Assembly: GCA_023422775.1 (NCBI GenBank)
Contig: JAFAGM010000014.1
Coordinates: 1-64,000, forward strand
DNA: 64,000 nucleotides
Reading direction: 5' to 3'
From: Pseudomonadota bacterium
GTDB taxonomy: Bacteria; Pseudomonadota; Alphaproteobacteria; Rhizobiales; Xanthobacteraceae
Part shown: piece by piece, positions 36,891-43,716 of the stretch
Numbering within the stretch: position 1 is the first letter of the stretch
Layout of the letters: each line of letters begins with the position of its first letter
Notes under the pieces: model-generated
What the model was told of the DNA's origin: nothing
The model's input: only the letters and a program-made list of their open reading frames with translations
Databases searched by the model: none
Made by a program: the position numbers and the translations under genes

Positions 36891-37208
36891 CTACCTGACT
36901 GGTCTCGCCTGCGGTGTAACCTGCAGGTCGCTCATCGGCACACAGCTCTTCTTTCGGCGCTGGTTTCGTGGTGCGCCCTGTACCCTCAGGACCTTGCCTG
37001 CCGAACACGAGCCGTCGTTGACGTAGATCGTGGAGTAGGGGTCCATCATCAACGGTTCGTTGGGATAGATCTTCTGTGCAGAGGCTGGCTGTGCCGTGAA
37101 CAAGATCGCCAGAAGCAGAGCCGGGCCTGCGGCCTTGTGCAAGGCGCGCTGCGACGCCGCCGTGCTTGAGGAGAAGGCTTTGTTTGAACGGCAGATGGTT
37201 AGGCGCAC
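36891..37208 (-). CDS. small secreted protein (DUF6719-like)
   Basis: This product of up to 105 residues starts from a GTG at 37208. A signal peptide (GPALLLAILFTAQPASAQ) leads to a short mature part, YPNEPLMMDPYSTIYVNDGS, then CSAGKVLRVQGA and RRKKSCVPM, with two cysteines that could pair outside the cytoplasm. It resembles small DUF6719-type exported proteins as I remember them; function is unknown. The start lies five bases after the stop of the wHTH-like gene, indicating an operon, though a shorter start nearer the signal peptide is possible. Confidence 0.6.
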   Translation of the reverse strand: MRLTICRSNKAFSSSTAASQRALHKAAGPALLLAILFTAQPASAQKIYPNEPLMMDPYSTIYVNDGSCSAGKVLRVQGAPRNQRRKKSCVPMSDLQVTPQARPVR

Positions 37209-37212
37209 TTCT

Positions 37213-37584
37213 TCAATCCCCTTGATGCCAATGCCTGTCGGCAGTCGGCCGCACGTTCCGCGATTTGCTGTGGATCACATCGGTCACCGGGATGAGATAG
37301 CGGGCGTATGTTTCCTGAAGTTTTCGAATCATCTCGACGTTTTCTGCTGATGCGTTCAAGCCAAACACTCCGTTCCGGCAAACCAGTAATCCATCGGCGC
37401 AAAGTCCACCAAGCGCCTTCGCCGCCTCCGCGTCGCTGGTATAGATGCGGGCGGCGACCTGGGACAGTCCCCAGCCTTCTTCCGGGCTCGACCAGATGAG
37501 AAGCAGCGCTTCGATCTGCGCCACCGAGCCGATGTGCTTCAATATGAAATCCCTGATGTCGTCTGGGACGTAGTGCGATGCCAT
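37213..37584 (-). CDS. small winged-helix-like protein
   Basis: This 123-residue product (Met at 37584) reads MASHYVPDDIRDFILKHIGS, then IEALLLIWSSPEEGWGLSQV and ARIYTSDAEAAKALGGLCAD, with DGLLVCRNGVFGLNASAENV. The helix-helix-helix-wing order suggests a winged-helix fold seen in a conserved family of rhizobial hypothetical proteins. It may bind DNA but lacks any sensing domain. The longer upstream frame is not conserved-looking. It is the middle gene of a leftward group of three small genes. Confidence 0.68.
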   Translation of the reverse strand: MASHYVPDDIRDFILKHIGSVAQIEALLLIWSSPEEGWGLSQVAARIYTSDAEAAKALGGLCADGLLVCRNGVFGLNASAENVEMIRKLQETYARYLIPVTDVIHSKSRNVRPTADRHWHQGD

Positions 37585-37680
37585 GCCGTGACCGGTTTGG
37601 TGATATCCAGCAGGGCCGGATGCCTGGGATCGGCGATCCACGAAAGATGACGCCCCCCGGATTCGTCCACCGGGAAGCAC

Positions 37681-37872
37681 TTAACCCGTGCGTCGCTCCG
37701 GCGCGCGTTGGGTCTCTTCGCATTCGCCCCGCATGCCGGGCGTTTCCACGAGCAACGCTGCTCGCGCAGCCTCACCTTCATACTCGTCGACCAATGGCTG
37801 AAGCTTCGCCGAGAATGTCGGGTCGGCTGCACCGATCGCCAGTCGCTTGAAGAAAAAAGCCCGATCATACAT
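37681..37872 (-). CDS. small hypothetical protein
   Basis: This 63-residue product (Met at 37872) reads MYDRAFFFKRLAIGAADPTF, then SAKLQPLVDEYEGEAARAA and a polar tail. It resembles short rhizobial proteins with an 'A-x-D-P-x-F-x-x-K-L-x-x-L-(V/I)-D-E-Y' core that I cannot name. It is the first gene of the small leftward group. A TCAGG-N5-CCTG element lies about 125 bases upstream. Confidence 0.45.
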   Translation of the reverse strand: MYDRAFFFKRLAIGAADPTFSAKLQPLVDEYEGEAARAALLVETPGMRGECEETQRAPERRTG

Positions 37873-37995
37873 TTGCTGGCTTCGAGACTGCTTGATCGGC
37901 TTGCGTTTGGTTCGGTCCACCCTTGGCTCCCGGATTGTTGTGCACTTTTCCGCCCGACCGGCCGCCATCCTAGAGCGCAATCACGCCACGGCGCG

Positions 37996-38010
37996 TCAGG
38001 AAAAACCTGT
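37996..38010. promoter_or_regulatory. TCAGG-N5-CCTGt element
   Basis: TCAGGAAAAACCTGT differs from a perfect inverted repeat at one base and matches the element at 34017 in both arms and spacing. It lies between the zinc-ribbon-like gene and the small leftward group, in the right place to control the latter. Confidence 0.45.
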
Positions 38011-38016
38011 CAGTTG

Positions 38017-38193
38017 TCATGACGTCCCTTCCTCAGCGGCCTCCTTGCGCGAATCATTAAGGCAGACGAGGCAGACGGCCCTGGAGGCCAGCCGTCCGTT
38101 GACGGCCAGCCGTTCGTAACGGTGCGGCGTTCTTTCCGAACATGGAACGCAGAAAGCCAACGGCTGTATTTCAGTTGTCTTGCGCCTGAACAT
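38017..38193 (-). CDS. small zinc-ribbon-like protein
   Basis: This 58-residue product has a strong AAGGGGG site before its ATG at 38193. It carries two CxxC pairs 30 residues apart (AFCVPCSER and RAVCLVCLNDS) with a basic stretch between, the layout of a small zinc ribbon. Function is unknown; a nucleic-acid or protein adaptor role is possible. It is encoded on the same strand as the two tiny membrane proteins upstream, about 40 bases away, so may be the third gene of their operon. Confidence 0.65.
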   Translation of the reverse strand: MFRRKTTEIQPLAFCVPCSERTPHRYERLAVNGRLASRAVCLVCLNDSRKEAAEEGTS

Positions 38194-38233
38194 TTCATGC
38201 CCCCTTGCAGTAAGCGTCCGCGACAGTGCGGCC

Positions 38234-38434
38234 CTAATCCTCGCTCTCGTCAGCCCCAACGATTGCCACCGCAAGCACGAAGCTGAGCGCACCGGCCGAG
38301 ATGAGTGCGTTGAGCCTCAATACGGAGGGAGAAACACCGAGCCCGTAATGGATGACCAGCACGGTAAACAATGCGGTCAGGCTTGCGCTTCCGAAGAAGA
38401 TGACGAGCACAACGGCCAGATCGATGACTCTCAT
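38234..38434 (-). CDS. tiny two-helix membrane protein A
   Basis: This 66-residue product has two hydrophobic helices: LAVVLVIFFGSASLTALFTV and ALISAGALSFVLAVAIVG, with an acidic tail (ADESED). An AAGGAG site precedes the ATG at 38434. Its start lies two bases after the stop of the second tiny membrane protein (38437), so the two are translationally coupled and may form one complex. No family is recognised. Confidence 0.65.
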   Translation of the reverse strand: MRVIDLAVVLVIFFGSASLTALFTVLVIHYGLGVSPSVLRLNALISAGALSFVLAVAIVGADESED

Positions 38435-38436
38435 CG

Positions 38437-38634
38437 CTATCTCTCCTTGCCCGCGAGCAATTCGATGGTCACAAGGCCCACGACGAGTGCCGCGCAGATC
38501 AGCGCCTGCTCGCGAAGCGCGGACCGGGAGAAGCCGAGATCGTGGTGTGCGATGTGCGCGATCACGTATGCCACGATCGCCGCGCTGCCTGAGGCGAAGA
38601 TCAAATTGATTGCGAGATGAGCGAGCCTTTTCAC
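38437..38634 (-). CDS. tiny two-helix membrane protein B
   Basis: This 65-residue product starts from a GTG at 38634 (an upstream start would give 77 residues). It has the hydrophobic helices LAINLIFASGSAAIVAYVIA and ALICAALVVGLVTIELLA, joined by a His-containing loop (HIAHHDLGFSR). It is the first gene of the coupled pair. A TCAGG-type element lies about 130 bases upstream at 38765. Function is unknown. Confidence 0.6.
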   Translation of the reverse strand: MKRLAHLAINLIFASGSAAIVAYVIAHIAHHDLGFSRSALREQALICAALVVGLVTIELLAGKER

Positions 38635-38764
38635 CTGTCTGCACCTCTTGCCGCTGTCGACGTGCCCCAAGATGGTCTCGATGGTGTGGATCGGTCTGTT
38701 GCGCTTTCCCGCTGCCCCCGGCGCAACGCGGGCGATAATAGAAATGACGCCTGATTTGGGAATG

Positions 38765-38783
38765 TCAGGAAAATCCCGTCAGG
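38765..38783. promoter_or_regulatory. third, imperfect TCAGG element in a stem
   Basis: TCAGGAAAATCCCGT shares the left arm and AT spacer of the elements at 34017 and 37996 but only part of the right arm. It lies within a longer inverted repeat (CGCCTGA ... TCAGGCG), so it could equally be a terminator-like or structural stem. Confidence 0.3.
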
Positions 38784-38818
38784 CGCAGGGCTTGCCGGGC
38801 AGTGCTGGTGTCAAGTGA

Positions 38819-39340
38819 CGGGCGCTCCGGATGATGACTGCCTGTCGGGCAAATCACTTCCACATCAGTCACCGTCAATCCGTCCATCCCTTCGCGCAAA
38901 GATATTCCGCTCGCGCCGTCGGGCAAATCAGTGGTCTAATTCCGCGCGTCTCACCCGATGAGAGGGGCGCTCGCGATCGTCACGAACGTGCGGTGGGATG
39001 CGGTGGACGCGGATTGCGCAAAAGACGAGCGCGCAAGAAGCGTACGGCGAAGTCGTGTGGTCCTGACGCCGCGGTGCTGGCGTCAAGTTCTGTGAAAAGA
39101 GCGACGGTGGCAAAAGAGCCGTTCACCGGGGAGATCACGTTATAAGCTGTAAAGCCACTGCGCAGGGAAGGCCGGAGTGTTCCCGCTGAACCTGTATGCT
39201 CGTGTGCGCGTTTTTAAGTGCGCAAATGCACACGAGACCGCGGGTGCAGCGCGCACCCGGCCTTCCCTGCGCTCTCTATTTCGAGAGAGCGGCAAGCTCA
39301 ACCGCAAACCTCGGGCGAACCGCGCCGCGAGAACACGAAC
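38819..39340. repeat. large dispersed repeat with nested inverted repeats
   Basis: About 520 bases without a credible gene. The left half begins 'gatgactgcctgtcgggcaaatcac' and holds 'gtcgggcaaatcag' a second time. The right half holds three stems: a perfect 15-bp pair (CGCAGGGAAGGCCGG 39161-39175 with 39257-39271), a perfect 9-bp pair inside it (CTCGTGTGC 39199-39207 with 39228-39236), and CGGGTGC/GCACCCG (39241-39259). From memory this is a well-known high-copy intergenic repeat of Bradyrhizobium, Rhodopseudomonas and Nitrobacter. The strong nested structure suggests a transcribed, folded RNA at some stage. Confidence 0.65.
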
Positions 39341-39349
39341 CTATGTCCC

Positions 39350-39433
39350 CGTCATTGCGATCCGTCGACTCGCAATGATGGTAACAATCATCACCCCGCG
39401 ACTTGTCCGCCGCAGTTCAAAGAGCGAAGGCGG
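39350..39433. repeat. dispersed 'cattgcgag' repeat, short copy
   Basis: The stretch 'gtcattgcgatccgtcgactcgcaatgatg' is an inverted pair (cattgcga / tcgcaatg) and is followed by 'cttgtccgccgcagttcaaagagcgaaggcgg'. The latter also occurs, with few changes, in the repeat at 44944. It directly follows the large repeat, as these two elements often do. Confidence 0.6.
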
Positions 39434-39513
39434 TAGGATTCGGCACGGGAGAAACAGGGCCGAATGCGTCGTGATAATTTGACGCAACTTGCGCCTCGCA
39501 TTCGCGTTACCAT

Positions 39514-40056
39514 GTGATGACCATGACAAACGACGATATCTATACGCCGCCGCGTCCACGTACCGAGCGACCGTCCCGCGGCCGCGCGGCGGGTCGCGGC
39601 CCCGTTATCGACCAGGAGGGGCGGGAGATTCCTGATGCGGACCTGCGTTCGCAGTTCGAGGGATTGCGGTTCGATTTCGCGCATTCCAGCGCCAATCCAT
39701 TCGGCGATCTGACGCGTGAGCAGCGGCTGGCGCGGCTCGATGCCATCGCAAAGCTTTTGGACGTCGCCTTCATCGTGCCCGGCACCAAGATCCGCTACGG
39801 CATCGATGGGCTGATCGGCCTGATCCCGGTCGTCGGCGACATCATCACGACGGCGATTTCGCTCTGGGTGGTACGCGAGGCGCGCGCGCTCGGTGCGCCG
39901 TGGTACATCACGGCGCGGATGCTCGGCAATGTCGCGGTCGACGGCGTGGTCGGGCTGGTGCCGGTGGCCGGTGACGCCTTCGACGTCATGTTCCGCGCCA
40001 ACGTCCGCAACGTGCGGATGCTCAAGCGCTGGCTCGATAAACAGCCGCGGCTGTAG
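39514..40056 (+). CDS. DUF4112 membrane protein
   Basis: This ~180-residue protein has a polar N-terminus, then the DUF4112 domain: LARLDAIAKLLDVAFIVPGT, KIRYGIDGLIGLIPVVGDII, and a mirrored second half ending VDGVVGLVPVAGDAFDVMFR. The two 'G-L-(I/V)-P-V-(V/A)-G-D' motifs face a membrane in this family, whose function is unknown. The start could be GTG 39514, ATG 39517 or ATG 39523; all give nearly the same protein. Confidence 0.88.
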   Translation: MMTMTNDDIYTPPRPRTERPSRGRAAGRGPVIDQEGREIPDADLRSQFEGLRFDFAHSSANPFGDLTREQRLARLDAIAKLLDVAFIVPGTKIRYGIDGLIGLIPVVGDIITTAISLWVVREARALGAPWYITARMLGNVAVDGVVGLVPVAGDAFDVMFRANVRNVRMLKRWLDKQPRL

Positions 40057-40084
40057 CGCTAAGACCAGGCATCAAAGATGGCAC

Positions 40085-40117
40085 CAAAAAACATGCCCCC
40101 GGCAGTGACCGGGGGCA
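40085..40117 (-). terminator. rho-independent terminator between convergent genes
   Basis: TGCCCCCGG (40094-40102) pairs perfectly with CCGGGGGCA (40109-40117) over a six-base loop. On the minus strand the stem is followed by a run of T (complement of 'caaaaaac'). It ends the gene at 40142 and probably also stops the DUF4112 transcript. Confidence 0.8.
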
Positions 40118-40141
40118 GTCCGTCTGGCGATCACGAAAATC

Positions 40142-40426
40142 TCAGGCTGCGTCGGCCTTGTCTTCGGCGCTGGCGGGCGCACGCGGGCGGCGCGGCAGCG
40201 GGAAGGCTTCACTTTCATACAGCGAGCGGATGCCGCTCTGGTCGAAGCGGGCTTCCTCGACCTGCAGGTAGGCGCCGTTCAGCGAGTCCGCCGGCAATTC
40301 CTCGATCGCGAAGCGAACCGCTTCGGCCGCGGTGCCAAAACGCCGATAGGCAAACCCGGCCCGCTTCTTCTTGCGGATCGCGGCGGGAAACAGTTCGGCG
40401 GCGGTATCGTAGCTGAATGGACGCAT
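40142..40426 (-). CDS. small conserved hypothetical protein
   Basis: This 94-residue product (Met at 40426) reads MRPFSYDTAAELFPAAIRKK, a basic patch, YRRFGTAAEAVRFAIEELPA, LNGAYLQVEEARFDQSGI and a Pro/Arg/Ala tail. I recognise the middle as a pattern common in Bradyrhizobium hypothetical proteins, but no function is known. It is followed by a clear terminator 25 bases after the stop, which supports a real single-gene transcript. Confidence 0.75.
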   Translation of the reverse strand: MRPFSYDTAAELFPAAIRKKKRAGFAYRRFGTAAEAVRFAIEELPADSLNGAYLQVEEARFDQSGIRSLYESEAFPLPRRPRAPASAEDKADAA

Positions 40427-40650
40427 GGGCTGTGACCTCAATCTTTTTGGCTCTTGCGTTTGAGCGTATGGGGATTGGACGACGGTGGGCCAGCTGGGCG
40501 GGCCACGCCGTGCACGTCATTTCGATCTCTAATATAGGCTTGTTTGACAGAAATGCGACTCCTGAAGCCGCTCATCGGGGGTGATGATGAATCCGCGCAT
40601 GGCTCCCCCTGGAACAAATTAAATCAAGTTATTTCAATGGCTTAATGTGC

Positions 40651-40815
40651 CTAAAACTTACCCAGCAATACCAGGATGAGGAGCACGATCAAAATCACGC
40701 CGCCCAGTCCCATGCCCGAATGGCCATAGCCATAGCCGTAACCGCCGAAGCGGCCCGAGAAGCCGCCCAGCAGGGCAATGACCAGAATGATGATGAGTAT
40801 CGTTCCAAGGGTCAT
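40651..40815 (-). CDS. DUF3309 small hydrophobic protein
   Basis: This 54-residue product has two hydrophobic helices (TLGTILIIILVIALLGGF and GGVILIVLLILVLLG) separated by a Gly/Tyr-rich loop (FGGYGYGYGHSGMGLGG), the typical DUF3309 layout. It is membrane-located, of unknown role, and often stress-associated. A GGGGGAG site precedes the ATG at 40815. Confidence 0.85.
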   Translation of the reverse strand: MTLGTILIIILVIALLGGFSGRFGGYGYGYGHSGMGLGGVILIVLLILVLLGKF

Positions 40816-40956
40816 GGCGCGCTCCCCCGAAAGGTTGCCGGGGCTCGCGGAAGCGCCCCGCAGCCGGAGCAAAGCACATTCCGGGTCGCGAGTCCTTGGT
40901 CGATCTGCCGAAGAGCGCACCGGGCAAACCGGGAAGGGCATCCCATGCAACAAGAA

Positions 40957-40987
40957 CCCCGCGCGACAAGTCCTTGGTCGCGCGGGG
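40957..40987 (-). terminator. terminator after msrB
   Basis: CCCCGCGCGAC and GTCGCGCGGGG form an 11-bp perfect stem around a nine-base loop, 28 bases downstream of the msrB stop. On the minus strand it is followed by TTCTTGTT, a moderate T-rich tail. Confidence 0.75.
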
Positions 40988-41015
40988 TAAAAGAGAGGTT
41001 GGATGGTTGCTTGAA

Positions 41016-41426
41016 CTATTTCGGCTGCAGCTTCAGCGCGGCCGAATTGATGCAGTAGCGCAGGCCGGTCGGGCCGGGGCCGTCGTTGAAGACGTGGCCG
41101 AGATGGCCGTCGCATTTCGAGCACAGCACCTCGGTGCGGATCATGCCGTGGCTGATATCGCGCTCCTCGTCGACATGGCTGTCCACCGCAGGCGCCGTAA
41201 AGCTCGGCCAGCCGCAGCCGGAGTCGAACTTGGCGTCGGATTCGAACAGCGTCTGGCCGCAGCCGGCGCAGGTGTAGGTGCCGTTGCGGTGCTCGTGCTC
41301 ATACTCGCCCGAGAACGGCCGCTCGGTCGCCTTCTCGCGCAGCACCGCGTACTGCATCGGCGACAGTTCCTTGCGCCATTCGGACTCGCTCTTGACGACC
41401 TTGGCTGATGTTTTGGTGTCGGACAT
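41016..41426 (-). CDS. msrB: peptide methionine (R)-S-oxide reductase MsrB
   Basis: This 136-residue MsrB has zinc-binding CxxC pairs CAGCGQ and CSKCDGH, the conserved FDSGCGWPSF and the catalytic cysteine in GLRYCINSAAL. It reduces the R epimer of methionine sulfoxide in proteins. It is cytoplasmic, with no signal peptide. It lies just downstream of msrA (21-base gap, same strand), so the two probably share a transcript. Confidence 0.96.
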   Translation of the reverse strand: MSDTKTSAKVVKSESEWRKELSPMQYAVLREKATERPFSGEYEHEHRNGTYTCAGCGQTLFESDAKFDSGCGWPSFTAPAVDSHVDEERDISHGMIRTEVLCSKCDGHLGHVFNDGPGPTGLRYCINSAALKLQPK

Positions 41427-41447
41427 CTAATCTCCTTTCAGAACGCC

Positions 41448-42167
41448 TCAGTTGGTGGCCTTGGCGTTGCTCACCAATGTCGGCTTCTCGATGTAATGCT
41501 CCGCGAAGATCTTCTTCAGATTCTCGACCTTCGGGATGTCGTTGAACACAATATAGGGCTGCGTCGGGTGCAGCGTCAGGTAATCCTGGTGGTAGTCTTC
41601 CGCCGCGTAGAACGCCTGCAGTGGGCCGACCTTGGTCACGATCGGCTTCTTGTAGACCTTGGCGGCGTTGAGCTGGGCGATATAGGCCTCCGCGATCTTC
41701 TTCTGCTCGTCGTTCACGGCAAAGATCGCCGAGCGATATTGTGTGCCGACATCCGGGCCCTGGCGGTTCAGCTGCGTCGGGTCGTGCACAACCGAAAAGA
41801 ATATCTGCAGGATCTTTCCATAGCTGATCTTCTTCGGGTCATACCTGATCTCCACCGCCTCGGCATGCCCGGTGGTGCCGGTGCCGATCATGGTGTAGTT
41901 CGCCGTCATCTTGCTGCCGCCGGAATAGCCGGAGACCGCGTTGAGGACGCCGGCGGTGTGCTGGTACACGCCCTGAACGCCCCAGAAGCAGCCGCCCGCG
42001 ATGACGGCGGTCTGGATACCGTCGGCCGCCTTCACGTCGGTTGCAGGCGGCGGAATGATGACCGCCTCCTCCGCGGCGCGCGAGGAGGAGACGGCGAACA
42101 CGGCAAGAGCCAGCGCGCCGATTGCGGCAGCGCACAGCGAAAGGCGGCTGAACTGGCGAGGGGACAT
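41448..42167 (-). CDS. msrA: exported peptide methionine (S)-S-oxide reductase MsrA
   Basis: This 239-residue MsrA carries an N-terminal signal peptide (LCAAAIGALALAVFAVSSSRAA), so unlike the usual cytosolic enzyme it should act in the periplasm. The catalytic GGCFWGVQGVYQ and the following GYSGG and GHAEAVEIRYDP are intact. Further conserved parts are RSAIFAVNDEQ and EDYHQDYL. It reduces the S epimer of methionine sulfoxide. The partner MsrB downstream lacks a signal, so the pair would serve different compartments. Confidence 0.95.
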   Translation of the reverse strand: MSPRQFSRLSLCAAAIGALALAVFAVSSSRAAEEAVIIPPPATDVKAADGIQTAVIAGGCFWGVQGVYQHTAGVLNAVSGYSGGSKMTANYTMIGTGTTGHAEAVEIRYDPKKISYGKILQIFFSVVHDPTQLNRQGPDVGTQYRSAIFAVNDEQKKIAEAYIAQLNAAKVYKKPIVTKVGPLQAFYAAEDYHQDYLTLHPTQPYIVFNDIPKVENLKKIFAEHYIEKPTLVSNAKATN

Positions 42168-42418
42168 GGTTTCCTCTTGGGGCGTATGGGTTGGGGGCAG
42201 TCTAGAGCCGGAGCGCTGTTACGCAATCGGCTCGTTTCTCTCCGATGTGCCCAAGATACGGCCCCGGCCGCGGATTGTTACGAAGGCGCGTCACACGAGT
42301 TCGTGAATAAAAATGGCGCCCGTCCATGGGTTTAGGGGAGGACGTTGGAAGGCAAGGTCAGTCTCACCTGGATCATTCCGGGGTTCGATGCTTCGCATCG
42401 CCACCGGATGGCCGTGAC

Positions 42419-43534
42419 TCAAACCACCACACTCAGCCGTTTCGCAGCCCGCGTGATGCCGGTGTAGAGCCACCTGGCGCGGCTGTCCTGGAAGGCAAAG
42501 CTTTCGTCGAACAGCACCACGTCATCCCATTGCGAACCCTGCGATTTGTGCACGGTCAGCACGTAGCCATAGTCGAACTCGTCATAGGGCTTGCGCTGCT
42601 CCCACGGGATCGCCTCGACGCCGCCCTCGAAGCAGTCCTGCCGCACCGAGACCTTGGTGACCTTGTGGCCGAACTCCTCGTCGGGCGAGAGCCGCATGCT
42701 CAATATCTGCGATTTCGATCGCGGCTGGGTGCGCGACTTCACCCGCCACAGCCCGCCATTGAACAGGCCCTTCTTGCGGTTGTTGCGCAGGCACACCAGC
42801 TTGTCGCCGGCGACCGGGAAGGGATCCTCGATGTTCTGCTTCTGCCGCACGCGCATGTTGTAGGCGCGGCGGGTGTTGTTGCGGCCGACCAGCACCTGGT
42901 CGGCGCCCATTACCCGGTCCGGGTCGAGCTCGCTGCGCGACACCACCTCGCTCTCGCCATGGCGGCCGATTTCGAGTTCGCGGCCCTCGCGGATATCCAT
43001 CGACATCCGCACGATCGGGTCGTCCTGGGCCTGGCGATGTACTTCCGTCAGCATCGCGTCGGGCTCGCAGTCGGTGAAGAAACCGCCGCCCTGGATCGGC
43101 GGCAACTGCGCGGGATCGCCGAGCACCAGCAGCGGGCAGTCGAACGACATCAGGTCGCGGCCGAGTTCGGCATCGACCATCGAGCATTCGTCGATCACGA
43201 TCAGCTTTGCCTTCGAGGCCGGCGCGTCGTCCCAGAGCTCGAAGCTCGGCTGCTCGACGCCGGACTCCTTGGCGCGATAAATCAGCGAATGGATGGTGGA
43301 GGCGTTGTCGCAGCCCTTGTTGCGCATCACCAGCGCCGCCTTGCCGGTGAACGCGGCAAACTTCACCTCGCCGTCGACGCCGTCGGCGATGTGCCGCGCC
43401 AGCGTGGTCTTGCCGGTGCCGGCAAAGCCGAACAGCCGGAAGATGGGCGGGGTGCCGTTCCGGCCGGGCTTGGCCTTCAGCCAGTCGGCAACGGCGTTGA
43501 GCGCGGAATCCTGATGCGGCGTAAAGGTGGTCAT
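42419..43534 (-). CDS. RecD-like superfamily 1 DNA helicase (short)
   Basis: This 371-residue helicase has Walker A FGFAGTGKTTLARHI, Walker B VIDECSMVDAELG, LVLGDPAQLPPIQGGGFF (motif III) and the UvrD_C_2 element YGYVLTVHKSQGSQWDDVVL near the end, with YTGITRAAKRLSVVV as the last strand. It has the core of RecD but not the N-terminal RecB-contact domain, and no recB or recC is adjacent, so it belongs to the short stand-alone type (compare Dda and AAA_30 helicases). Its precise role in repair is unknown. Confidence 0.9.
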   Translation of the reverse strand: MTTFTPHQDSALNAVADWLKAKPGRNGTPPIFRLFGFAGTGKTTLARHIADGVDGEVKFAAFTGKAALVMRNKGCDNASTIHSLIYRAKESGVEQPSFELWDDAPASKAKLIVIDECSMVDAELGRDLMSFDCPLLVLGDPAQLPPIQGGGFFTDCEPDAMLTEVHRQAQDDPIVRMSMDIREGRELEIGRHGESEVVSRSELDPDRVMGADQVLVGRNNTRRAYNMRVRQKQNIEDPFPVAGDKLVCLRNNRKKGLFNGGLWRVKSRTQPRSKSQILSMRLSPDEEFGHKVTKVSVRQDCFEGGVEAIPWEQRKPYDEFDYGYVLTVHKSQGSQWDDVVLFDESFAFQDSRARWLYTGITRAAKRLSVVV

Positions 43535-43716
43535 GGGGTCCAGATAGCGGAGCGGGCGAGGGGCCGCGACTCACGAGAAGCATAAAGCTAACCATTCGCC
43601 CGTTCCATGCAAGCAGGCTTCCGTCACGCGGAATTGCGGTTTCGTGGCCGAGGCTAGACTTGAGGCCAGCCGCCACTACACTGAGCGAAAACAACAAGCA
43701 TTGTGGGAGCGGCATC

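Noticed and set aside
36891..38634. Toxin-antitoxin system among the small genes
   Set aside because: The tiny two-helix proteins superficially resemble membrane toxins, but two similar proteins plus a zinc ribbon do not match a known pair, and no antitoxin-like partner or RNA is evident.
38831..39145. 104-residue plus-strand frame
   Set aside because: It lies inside the large dispersed repeat and has no protein-like features or ribosome site.
42326..43585. 419-residue plus-strand frame opposite the helicase
   Set aside because: The helicase motifs on the minus strand are complete; this is a shadow.
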